A DNA stretch of 64,000 bases from Acrasis kona (Eukaryota > Heterolobosea > Eutetramitea > Acrasida > Acrasidae): contig JAOPGA020001662.1 of NCBI GenBank assembly GCA_026419775.2, forward strand, positions 1 through 64,000, read 5' to 3'. Positions 41,350 through 51,390 of this stretch are shown here, piece by piece; within the stretch, counting starts at the first letter, position 1, and each line of letters begins with the position of its first letter. The notes beneath the pieces were generated by a model, which saw nothing but the letters and a program-made list of their open reading frames with translations, made no database searches and had not been told where the DNA came from. The position numbers and the translations under genes were made by a program.

Positions 41350-42694
41350 AGGGGTCAGAAATAATATAATAAAAAATTGTCAATGAGGGTATTGACGGCG
41401 TGAAATTTGTTGTAGAGGCTGCAAGAGTTGAGCTGTGCATTGCGCAATTTTGCACGTAGCCTCAGATGGCGTTGTTTATTGGTCATTGTAACCTCGGTAC
41501 GCCATGTAACCGTGAAATTATATTGAGCATGAAAGTCATAAAAGAAAAGATCTAGAGGAATATCATCTCAAGTATTTGGTCCTTGCCAACAATCTCAGGT
41601 ATGAACAAGGTATGAGAGAGCAGGCCCTAATTGATGTGTCACATTGATCGACAAAGATGTCCGAGTAGAGTTGAAAATGAGTAACGTTCAACTGTCGAAC
41701 CAAAGCAGGAGCTCTGCATCAGATCATAGATTCTTGTGGAATTGTCATCAACCCAATCAATAAAATTGTGCACAAACAAGAAGCAGTGCGGCAAAAGCTG
41801 CCGATGGACATGTCTTCTTCCAGACCAAAGACCAAAGCATGATCATTGCTGCTATCCAACACTAAATCATGTGCACCTTATCGATTAAGGTTCTTTTATG
41901 ATGTAGTGAAGTCTAGAACCAAGGATATCTAATCTACTAGGACATACTTTCTCCTTGTGGATGGTACAAATTTTTGCTCTTGTGAATTTTTGGGCTTCTC
42001 TGACGGGACGTTATAGTCTTTGCTATTTGGGTGGTCGTCAGCAAATCTTCTAGTAATCCAACTGAACAAATTCCTTTTATAAACCTCTTCATTCACTGTA
42101 ACAACAGTACATATGTACCTCTTGCTTATATTTTTGTTTGAGTTCTTCATTGACCATTTTTCTGCTAACTTCCTTGCTTCTCGGAGGTCAGTCCTGTACG
42201 TGCTCATCATTCTTGGTATCTATAATTATATTTTTACCTAATCAAGCTTGAATAATCTGTAGTTTCAATCCTGGTCAACGAACGCCTCAAATAAAAGTTT
42301 GGTTGACAGTAATTTTAGAGTAGTTTTGACTATTTGAACATGGCAGATCCAGACACATCTTAGCATAAGTACATTCAGATACCAACGCTGGCATGGTTAC
42401 ACTAATTACTATCTATTAATCGCATTTTCAAAAGCAGCATCTCCCTAAAAAATAGAACAACAACTTAAAAATATTCTTGCATTGGTATCACTGAAAAAAT
42501 CAAATTCGTTAAATGTTGCATTTTAAGTGCTTTAGTTTTGCAGAAGGTTATCTGTCCACCGTCATTTTGCTCGTCATTATTTGCTTTGATCGACATAGAA
42601 ATAACCGACATGTCTATTATTCTTTTTGGAACTTTAGGGAACTTACATCTTCAATTTTGTTTTTACAATTTTTGTTTTAGGATAACAATCAAGG
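41350..42694. other. Gene-poor stretch with one minor minus-strand frame
   Basis: About 1.3 kb before the PIN-domain gene. Only a minus-strand open frame at 42210-41929 (93 codons, basic, beginning MMSTYRTDLREARKLAEKW) could be coding; it has no recognised domain and no clear exons nearby. The rest shows frequent stops on both strands. Confidence 0.35.
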
Positions 42695-42736
42695 TTGTCT
42701 TCGGATATTGAAATCGAGATTGAAAAACAAAATTTA

Positions 42737-44713
42737 ATGATCACTGTAATCACGCCACACAATCAGCACAATACTTCTCCAAACAAGGATTATCAGCTAA
42801 CAAAAACGGAGTATTGCCTACTATTTACTCAATGGGGAGATGAGCTGAATAACTTTGTTGTTCAAGACTGCAAGAGGACCGGGAACAAAATCCTTATACA
42901 GTTTGTACCAGAGGATCAGTGCCTATCAATTATGGGCGAACCAAGTGCAGTTAACGACATTTATCCTCGAATCAGCGAATACATCAAATACATTACTCGC
43001 GGGATTGAGGTGACGCAAAAACTCCATCTTCAGGGCAATAACGGAAACTATAACTGGAAATCGGTATGGGTTCCTGTCAACAAGAAAAAGCAGACGGAGT
43101 TGCAGCAGAATTGTGCAGTTCTACCACTTAACAAGAAGGAGGGCACTTGCGTGTTGGTTGGACCACAACCACAATTAGGAAAATTCGAAGAATGGTTCCG
43201 GAAAACCTATTGTTCCTCGAATTCGGGCGGCAATCATCAAAAAGCTAACCATCACAACCAACAAAAGTCAAATAATTACAACAACCAATCGAACAATCAA
43301 AAATCAAGCAACCAGAATCAACAAAAACCAAACAATCAACCATTCAATCAAAACCAACAAAAGAATAACAAACAAAAGAAGAAACTTGTTCTTCAGGATT
43401 ACTCGAAAATGTTTTACGATTACGGCAAAGAAAATCAACAAGCCACTCAAAAACAAGATCGTGCCAGAAATCCAGAAAAGATCCTTCGACCACAACAACA
43501 ATTCGTCCATTCAACCAACAGAGATGACGCTCCATCAAAACAAACTCAGGAACCTCAACCAAAGAAGAAGGATTCCAACAAGAAGAGGAACAAGGACAAA
43601 AAGTACGAAAGACCTCAGATCCCAGATGGAATCGTTTTGGAAACAACAAAATACACCATCACTCCCTATCAAGCATGTTACTTGTTCACACATCATTTGC
43701 GTCAGTTGAGGAAGTTCGCCGACACTTGTTGCGAAAACGAACAAACGTTGGCATTCAGCGACTTTAATTCTAGATCAACTTTCATCGAGATTGGAGGAGT
43801 CAACCAACAAGTCATTACACAATTCAAGTCTTTATTGGATAAGGCCCTACTGAACCTTGAACATTCAAAAGTCATCACCATACCCGAAAAATGGCAGTTG
43901 GACAACATTGTAGTGCCCATGGACGCAAGAAGAAGGCACATCTTCCAAAGAGATTGCGCCGTTTCGTTCCACACTCAAAGCGACCAGATCGTCCTGGTGG
44001 GCAGACAACCACGATTAGGTATATTTGAGTCATGGGTCCACGACATGATTAATCCTCCAAACATCAAGTCCTTCAAGAATGTCGTCCTTTGCGACACCAA
44101 CATTTATGCACATAGAGACGAACAAAAGTATCTGGAACAATTGTATTCGCGTCGTGATTTGGTAATGGCTGTTCCCGAAAGGGTTAGATCTGAACTGGAT
44201 CGCATGAAGACTTACGAAGACGATAACGCTTATCGTGCTAGAGAAGCACTGCGTAACGTGAGCGCATGTGGTCTTGTTAAAAATAAAGTTTTGTTACAAC
44301 AGGATGGTCAACTTCCGAAAATTAAATTCAATGTGAACAAACAAGATGACGAGATTGTTGCTTATGGGTTATACCTACATGAAGTAGTTGGACGTAAAAT
44401 TGCTCTAGTCACCAGAGATGCCGGCATGAAGCAAAGGGCTCAGGCTTATTCCGACAGGTTTGACATTTATCCCACATTAAGATCACTACTGAGCGTCGGA
44501 GGGTCGGAAAAGGACGCCGTCGACGATTTGGTTGAGAATTTGAAGAAATTAAATGTAAATAAACCAAAATCTAAAGTAGTGGTGAAGGTTGTTGAGGAGG
44601 AGGTCATGTCTGACGACGGAGATGAGAATTGGGAGGATGTGAGCGATGACGAGTGGGAGGATGTAGAGGATGACGATGACGAGTGGGAAGACGTAAGCGA
44701 TGATGATGAATAA
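42737..44713 (+). CDS. PIN-domain nuclease with duplicated N-terminal module
   Basis: From ATG 42737 the frame gives 658 residues; it is open further upstream, and a possible acceptor at 42680 hints at a missed first exon. A module of about 125 residues near the N-terminus (SVWVPVNKKKQTELQQNCAV, then VLVGPQPQLGKFEEWF) recurs around residues 320-445 (IVVPMDARRRHIFQRDCAV, then VLVGRQPRLGIFESW), separated by an Asn/Gln-rich linker. The repeated modules have a KH-like strand-helix look. A PIN-type nuclease domain follows (VVLCDTNIYAH, PERVRSEL, DDEIVAYGLYL, LVTRDAGMKQRA), with the expected acidic residues. An acidic tail of WEDV repeats ends the protein. Function inferred: RNA-binding endoribonuclease. 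Confidence 0.75.
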   Translation: MITVITPHNQHNTSPNKDYQLTKTEYCLLFTQWGDELNNFVVQDCKRTGNKILIQFVPEDQCLSIMGEPSAVNDIYPRISEYIKYITRGIEVTQKLHLQGNNGNYNWKSVWVPVNKKKQTELQQNCAVLPLNKKEGTCVLVGPQPQLGKFEEWFRKTYCSSNSGGNHQKANHHNQQKSNNYNNQSNNQKSSNQNQQKPNNQPFNQNQQKNNKQKKKLVLQDYSKMFYDYGKENQQATQKQDRARNPEKILRPQQQFVHSTNRDDAPSKQTQEPQPKKKDSNKKRNKDKKYERPQIPDGIVLETTKYTITPYQACYLFTHHLRQLRKFADTCCENEQTLAFSDFNSRSTFIEIGGVNQQVITQFKSLLDKALLNLEHSKVITIPEKWQLDNIVVPMDARRRHIFQRDCAVSFHTQSDQIVLVGRQPRLGIFESWVHDMINPPNIKSFKNVVLCDTNIYAHRDEQKYLEQLYSRRDLVMAVPERVRSELDRMKTYEDDNAYRAREALRNVSACGLVKNKVLLQQDGQLPKIKFNVNKQDDEIVAYGLYLHEVVGRKIALVTRDAGMKQRAQAYSDRFDIYPTLRSLLSVGGSEKDAVDDLVENLKKLNVNKPKSKVVVKVVEEEVMSDDGDENWEDVSDDEWEDVEDDDDEWEDVSDDDE

Positions 44714-45443
44714 AAATCGGTGTTCAGTGATTTTCAAGTCGCAATATGTTTAATACGCAATAAAAAAGGCATAATAATTTCCAAGATTTTCAGACAATTT
44801 AACACTCAACCGAAAATAATTATGTATTAATTTATCCTTTTTCTATGGTGCGTGCTTAATGAAGCTCCTTCATGTCCCGTGCCCTGTTGACAGTACTGTT
44901 TTCTCCAACAGTATCACATCTAAAAATAACCTATTGATTGTCCGTTGAGAATTAAATTGTCGTCTGAAAATCATTATCGCCACTTGAAAATCATATCGTC
45001 ACTTGAAGTTTATAGTACTTAATAAAATTTATTGGTTGTCATCAGGAGAATTAATTTTGGTTTTTTGACCTGTTCAAATTAATTCCACTTCCATATCAAA
45101 AATCTAAATTAAAATTGATAAAGTGATGAACATTGTTATGACATGTCTGCGCATCATGTTCTTGTTCCGCATGTAAGTTTTCACACAAGCAAAAATATTT
45201 TTGCGTGTAAAATTAGAAGGTTTCCAAATGTCGTATGCGGGTAAATGAGAACAAATCAACGGAAACATGACGCCTTTTCAAATTTATTATATGCGAGGTC
45301 TCTTTCATGGACCAACACAATAGCAGCATGTTGATGAATGGTCACGAACGAATGAATCGTCACGAACCATGAAAGAAGGTTTGCTCTTTTTTCGGTTGAC
45401 TCTTGCCTTTTTTGTCTTTTAAACAAGAATGGAATTTAAATAA
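44714..45443. other. Intergenic region with short repeats
   Basis: 730 bases without a supportable gene. It holds two copies of a TGAAAATCAT-(A)TCGCCACTTGAA-like unit around 44968-45010, and a 10-bp inverted repeat (TCTTTCATGG at 45301-45310 and CCATGAAAGA at 45367-45376) that encloses two copies of GTCACGAAC. The rest looks like ordinary AT-rich spacer. Confidence 0.35.
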
Positions 45444-45941
45444 ATGAGAGGAAGAGGTCGAGGGGGTACGAATTCAGAGTCGTGGAAGTTCTTCTCTGAA
45501 TCGTTCAATGAGGTAAACCCTGGTATCAGAATGATATCGGCTGAGTTCAACAATTCAGCTACCATGTCACACTGGAAATTCAACAACGAGGACACTGGGG
45601 GAATGTCGAGTAGACCTGAGGGTATACGGAAAAAGAAGGGTCCTCAGCAAGGGTTAATTGTGAAGAAGACAACAAAGGATAGTCCAATAGAAGTAGAGCG
45701 AGAAAATGTGTCACCACAAAGTTACCAATCACCGTTGACTGCTGTAGCCCCCGTAGCCAGATTTGAGTCTTTAGAGAATAGCATGCACTTGCATGTTTCC
45801 ACCACTTCCATTACACACTCCACAGAAGCAGAATCTCCACGCCCTCCTAGAAGTTCTATTGCGATTCGAGAGCTCCTTAATGATGTTGATATTGAACCCA
45901 ATGCCGAATTCACAACACACAACAACAGAAAATCAACGTAA
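45444..45941 (+). CDS. Disordered hypothetical protein with RG-rich start
   Basis: A single exon of 165 residues beginning MRGRGRGGTNSESWKFFSES. The sequence is rich in Ser, Pro and charged residues and has no recognised domain. The N-terminal RGRGRGG could be an RNA-binding or methylation motif. A short conserved-looking helix, SSIAIRELLNDVDIEP, lies near the end. Coding status is supported by clean start, length and codon composition only. Confidence 0.5.
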   Translation: MRGRGRGGTNSESWKFFSESFNEVNPGIRMISAEFNNSATMSHWKFNNEDTGGMSSRPEGIRKKKGPQQGLIVKKTTKDSPIEVERENVSPQSYQSPLTAVAPVARFESLENSMHLHVSTTSITHSTEAESPRPPRSSIAIRELLNDVDIEPNAEFTTHNNRKST

Positions 45942-46140
45942 AACCTACCGATGAATAACACACCACATACGGGTTACCTGTTTTGGACAGATTACCATAT
46001 AAGTTTAGATACAATTTACTTGTAATAGGAGAAATATTGAAATAAATCCCTTGCTTGATGTGTACACAAACATCCTGTGTAATACTCTGTCTGAAGCCGA
46101 TAGCAGTAACAAACTTTTTTCAATAATAAATATTATTTAT

Positions 46141-47335
46141 TTAACGTTTGGGTTGTGTTTTTCTCTTCTCTATGTAATGCTCATACAACCACCTTTTAAA
46201 TTTATTTGACTTTGTATGGTTCTTGATAAAGTTAAATTCTAGAAGCTGCCTCGCCGATGGGCGCTCGTTTTGGTTAAACCTTAAGCATGCAAAAATAAAC
46301 TCCCTAAACTCTTCCGAAAACTTTTCTTTCGATAAGTCGATGGGTTCTTCGGCACCAACTTCCAAGTGTTTCATCATCTCCCATATTGTATTCTCCTTTA
46401 GTTTGAAGGGAAACGTTCCGAGAGCACACTCTGCCAAAGTCAGCCCCACCGCCCAAATGTCCGAGTTGAAGCTGTGTTTTTCTCCTCTGATTCTTTCCGG
46501 CTGTTTAGCGTTAATAATGTTGCTTTAAAATGTACGCTTACGCTCATGTATGTGTAGGTCCCTTGAAATGTATCCCAACTTTTACTTACTACATCCTTGT
46601 TCTCTATGGAACCCACGCTGCTCTTATGACCTGACATTCCCTATTTATAGTTAACTAAATGTAGACGAGAAACAACTTACAAAGTCAGCGATTTTACACG
46701 CGCCCCTACTATTTATTAAAATGTTCTGCGGGTGTTAGTACGTTTCAAAATGTTTTAAGTGCACGAACGGCTGGTTTAATATCTCGGTGAACAATACCCT
46801 TTTCTTCGTGAAGGTACACGAGTCCCAACAGTATTTGACGAGAAACGTATGATAGGACAGGCTCGGGAACGACTTTGCAAAATTTGAAAATGTCCTCGAG
46901 GCTTCCACAATCCATGAATTCCATTACAATGTGAATTCCTCCCTCTCTATAAAATGCGTCGAACATCGTAATAATGTTGTCGCATTTACATTCATATAGA
47001 GCCTTAAACTCGGCGATAATGTTTTTCGGGTTGTTGAGATCGGTGTTTTCTAACGCAACCCTTTTAACTGCATACTCTGTTTTCTCATCACCTCTAGCAT
47101 GTATTGCCCTTGAAACGGTTCCATATTGACCAGACCCTAGGGTGGGGCCGATTTTTAAATCCTCAAATACAATACACTTTTCTGTTGACTCTATCGTTCT
47201 GATAACCTCCTCCGGGTTAATAACGTTTCCTTCCAGATTAACTTCAACGTCCACTACTGGTGAGGGTGGCGTTCCAAGAGGTAGTTTTAGATTGTCAGGT
47301 CTGTATTTCCCTGTTCGAGGTTTGACAGTGGGCAT
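46141..47335 (-). CDS. STE-type (MAP2K-like) protein kinase
   Basis: Four exons, 47335-46769, 46725-46681, 46640-46542 and 46500-46141, give 356 residues. Kinase motifs are complete: GSGQYGTVSRA, YAVKRV, HRDIKPANILIN (created by the first splice), KIADFGMSG (created by the second), and YMSPERI followed by SDIWAVGLTLAE (created by the third). DFGxSG and SPERI with ECALG are typical of MAP kinase kinases. The activation segment between DFG and SPE is longer than usual. Together with the MAPK near 15-17 kb it indicates MAPK cascades, but pairing is not implied. ATG 47335 is chosen; the frame continues upstream without conservation. Confidence 0.85.
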
Positions 47336-49131
47336 AGTTTGTAACACAATTGTAAGAACCAAATACAAACACACGAAGTTATGATTCACCAAATATTTAT
47401 TTTGAGGCACTATATTTTAGGATATTTGGGTATTTGTAGAATAAATTTCTTGAGTAAGAAGAAGAGTTTAACAAGTTACTGTTGTTTGTAACATTTGTTA
47501 CAAGCAATATGACGAGTACTTTCTACACATTAGTAAAACATATTCAATTTTGAACAAATATCCACATATAGTTATTGATTGCCGATCTGTAAACAAGCAA
47601 CTTTGAGAACTACTTTACAGCATCAACTAAAACTTCAACAAAAATCTAGGTTTAGGCGGACAGGAATCACACCCACTCAACTGATGAAAAGAATTAAGCC
47701 CTCGGTTAAATTTTGCTTTACTGTGTTGCACTGAAGCATGTGTGTGTAATAACAGTAGCTCAGTGCTTGAAAGAAATTCCCCGCTATTTGTTATTGCTGT
47801 TGTTGAGGAGAGCAATGCTGCACGAGAGCATGTAGATTGCTTACAGCAATACTGCTAATAGCCGTAAGTCCTACTTTTTTATTATATTAGAACTGGTGTA
47901 CAAAGTTCGTGAATAACAGTTAGATGTTGATAGAATGGAAGAATGTATGAGGAAGATACTTTATAGCAATGATCACTCGGACGACTATTAGGATTCTCTT
48001 AGGCATTCTACCTTTGTTAACAAGTTTTTGGTTACCATTGCAGTTTGGTTCTTTTGCTTGTAATCTTAAATGCTTCAAGTTAGATTTCAACTCCAGACGT
48101 GCAGCGTTCAATTTAATCTCTACCTAGTAGATATGGACAATATTAGAACTACATATCATCATTAATTGCTAGTAAATGTAGCAATATACATTTCGCACTA
48201 ATTAAGCAACTGGAATAGGGCTATTCGATTCTATCGATTACAGAGCATAATTGTAATATAAAGTCAACTCTACAAAAAGGCTACATATGAAAAACACCCA
48301 ACAGTAAGAACACTATTAAAATACAGCTAACAACTTCTTTAGATAGGAACAAAAATTTTCAAAGGCGTCAGGAGTATCAATCGCCTTCAGAAACTTGAAA
48401 AAATATCAATACTCCATTCGAGCATACAAGAATGATGTGAAGCTATTTGGTAGCGGCCATAAGTATTTTAAATCAAGCTCAAATTGTTCTTCGCTACAAT
48501 CCTGTGCTGCCTCATTATAAAATTGCTCTAAATAGAAATATTAGAAGCAACATGCCTGTTGAGGGAGTAGTTAACACCAGTCTGATACAAGAGGGCGTTA
48601 TCTAGAAACAGACGTGCACTCACGGTGGTGGTGGTACCGTTAACAAAATAAAAGTCAACTACGTGCAAGCGTGTTTGTCTCTTGTTCGAATTAAATTTGC
48701 CCCTTCGCATTCGCCTTCTTATTATGTTATATCTACATTTTCTAGCCATGTAATCAGAATATTGTATATCAGAATCCGTTGTGGATCTGCATATGCTATT
48801 GGCATGTACCTACTTCAACTATTTGGTAGAGTTTCAGCAGAAAAGGATGTGATGACAGACAGTGTATGCAAGGCGTACAAAGAACTCCAACCATGACGAC
48901 TACGTCTGACGTTTATAAAAATTAGGCGAAGCCAATTCTACCGTTGAATTAATTATTATGTAGTTATTCTGATCATTCAGAGATAGTTCCATCATTTAGT
49001 AGAAAGATATTCATGAAACCATATTTCTTTATTACATTGTTTAATCTATTAAATAAATCCATGATTGTGTCATGGGTTATTCATTATCAAATCAACCTGT
49101 TCTTTTTGTGACCTTTTCGTCAATACAAATT
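47336..49131. other. Gene-poor region with weak minus-strand exons
   Basis: About 1.8 kb. The only coding hints are on the minus strand at 48749-48403: a basic start (MARKCRYNIIRRRMRRGKF) up to a GTGAGT donor, and later a segment ending in LPNSFTSFLYARMEY and a stop. The splice phases do not close, so no gene is called. The remainder is AT-rich and full of stops. Confidence 0.3.
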
Positions 49132-50221
49132 ATGACTGAAGTTCCCAAAGAGCAAGTTGCCGCACTATTCAGTGAGCTAGGTAACCCCGGTAAAATCACT
49201 TTTGAGAAGAGGGTTGTACCCGAGCCCAACGTCCACCAGGTATTTTACTCAATTCAATAATTCGAACCATTAGATAATAGTCAACATTAAATACACAGGA
49301 GTATGCCATACTGACTTGCACACTCTCAGAGGAGAATGGCCAAGAAATGTTCAAGTTCCTTGGATCGGTGGACATGAGGGTGCAGGCATTGTTGTCAAAG
49401 TAGGCTCAGCCGTTAGTGAAGTTGAAGTTGGCGATGCTGTTGGAATCAAATGGATAAATTCAACTTGCAATAACTGCGAATTCTGCATGGCCTCCCACGA
49501 GTCTAATTGTCAGAGTGCTACGTATACTGGATTTACAGTAGATGGTACTTTTCAGCAATACGCTGCAACAAGTGGACGATATGTGACTAAAATTCCAAAA
49601 AATGTTTCTTTGGAAGATGCTGCACCCATCATGTGTGCAGGTGTTACTGTTTACCGTGCTTTAAAAGAAGCGAACGTTAGAGTTGGAGAATGGGTTGTAC
49701 TTCCTGGTGCAGGAGGTGGGCTAGGTCATTTGGCCGTTCAATATGCACGGGCCATGGGGTTAAGGGTTTTGGGAATTGACACTGGAGATGACAAGGAGAA
49801 ACTTGTAAAACAATTGGGTGCAGAGGTTTTTATTGATTACATCAAGTGTAAGAATGTTGTCGAACAAGTAAAAATGTTTACAAATGGTGGTCCACATGCC
49901 ACTCTTGTTCTTTCCACATCCTCCGAAAGCTATAACCAAGCAATACAATGGTCTCGCCCAAGGTCCACACTTGTTACTGTATCTTTACCTCCAAATGCAA
50001 AACTCAACGCAGACATCTTCAGCCTGACAGTTAAATCACTACGTATTGTTGGATCCTATGTAGGCAACAGACTAGATGCTGTTGAGGCATTGGATTATGT
50101 GGCAAGAGGGTTAGTAAAGCCCCACTATAAGATTTTACCGTTTAGAGATTTACCGAAGGTATTTGAGCAAATGAGTGAAGCCAAAGTTACTGGAAGAATT
50201 GTATTAAAGATGGATGAATAA
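49132..50221 (+). CDS. Zinc-dependent alcohol dehydrogenase (ADH1 type)
   Basis: Exons 49132-49239 and 49281-50221 encode about 350 residues. Motifs: the catalytic-zinc site GVCHTDLHTLRGEWP and GGHEGAG, four structural-zinc cysteines in CNNCEFCMASHESNC, the nucleotide-binding GAGGGLGHLAVQYARAMG, and the NAD-selecting Asp in GIDTGDD. These match tetrameric yeast-type ADH, which interconverts ethanol and acetaldehyde with NAD. The junction is odd: splicing GT-AG (49240-49280) leaves the second exon one base out of frame, and two residues seem missing, so a non-canonical site or an assembly base error must be assumed. Probably cytosolic. Confidence 0.85.
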
Positions 50222-50380
50222 ATATTGAAATACTGTATAACTTGGTTGTTGTTATGAATGCCTTCGAATTCATATCAATTTTTGTGGTGCAATAATCTTT
50301 GTTAAGATATGCGAATGGAAGGACATCATGTTGTTTGATTGTAATTTAAAGCAGTTGACTGTTCGAAGAGTCTAAACGAG

Positions 50381-51291
50381 ATGAATGTTCGTGTTCTTGT
50401 GGTGATCGTTTTTATAGCACTGCTATCAACTATCAATGGTTTGTATTTTATTGATCATTATGTTGACACTTTAAAGCAACAAGATCTGATTATGAGCCTT
50501 TAGTTTCTGCCTTTAAAAAAACAGAAGGTGCCATCAGTAAAGATGACGTTAGCGATCAAAAAATTGAGGAGGAGATAAAAAAATTATTTCAAACTCTTCA
50601 ATCATTTGAAAAAGAAAAGCTCAATCACAAACCCTCACCAGCTCCCAATCTATTTTCGCCACTTCCTACAATAAGAAAAAAAAATGCCCCGTCTAGCGAC
50701 AAGGCCAAAAAGCCAAAAAAGCACACGCCCACTCCTACAACAACAAAGATTTCCGCAACAACATTGAATACAACCGCGAGCAACACAAATTCAACCACAA
50801 CAGTCCCAATCAACAATTCAACTGCAATCAGCACTACTCCAGTTTCAACCACACCCACACCAACTCCAACACGCACATTAAAAACTACAACACCGCATCC
50901 AAAGTTGAAAAAACCAAAACACACTGCCGCACTCTTGCCTCCTAAAAATGTCACGTCCGACTCTCAATCAATTTCTTCAGACGACAAGAAGGATAAAAAT
51001 GAAAAGAAGGAAGAAAATGTACTTGATGGAAAAAAAATGAATCCAGAAAAGGATAACAATAAAAAATATGAAAAACCACCTCATGAAGGTTCCAATAACA
51101 ACTCTCACAGCATTTACTTGTTTATTGTCTTTTCTGTGTTAGTAACTGTGTTCGCGCTTGTCATTATTGTGTTAATGTTCTTACGGAGAAGAACAAAGAG
51201 GTCAAATGTGAAGGGAAAATATGAAAGAGTAAGCACTAGAGATGATATTGAGATGGGATCGACGAACGAGCCAATTGATATCGAAATTTAA
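50381..51291 (+). CDS. Mucin-like type I membrane protein
   Basis: Exons 50381-50438 and 50477-51291 give 290 residues. The first exon is a signal peptide (MNVRVLVVIVFIALLSTING). The ectodomain has a short charged helix and then a Thr/Pro/Ser-rich stalk (TTTVPINNSTAISTTPVSTT) suited to O-glycosylation. One transmembrane helix (LFIVFSVLVTVFALVIIVLM) is followed by a basic stop-transfer and an acidic cytosolic tail ending EPIDIEI. No catalytic domain. A cell-surface role is inferred. Confidence 0.75.
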
Positions 51292-51390
51292 CAAATATGT
51301 AAAATAAAACTTCATTTGGAAAGAGTTGTTATCGTAGTCGTTTATTACAAATTTCTAATAACTGTAAAGAACGTTAGTTTCATTTTTGAA

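Noticed and set aside
47627-48111. Minus-strand frames of 62-63 codons
   Set aside because: Composition looks random, and no splice sites or domains connect them.
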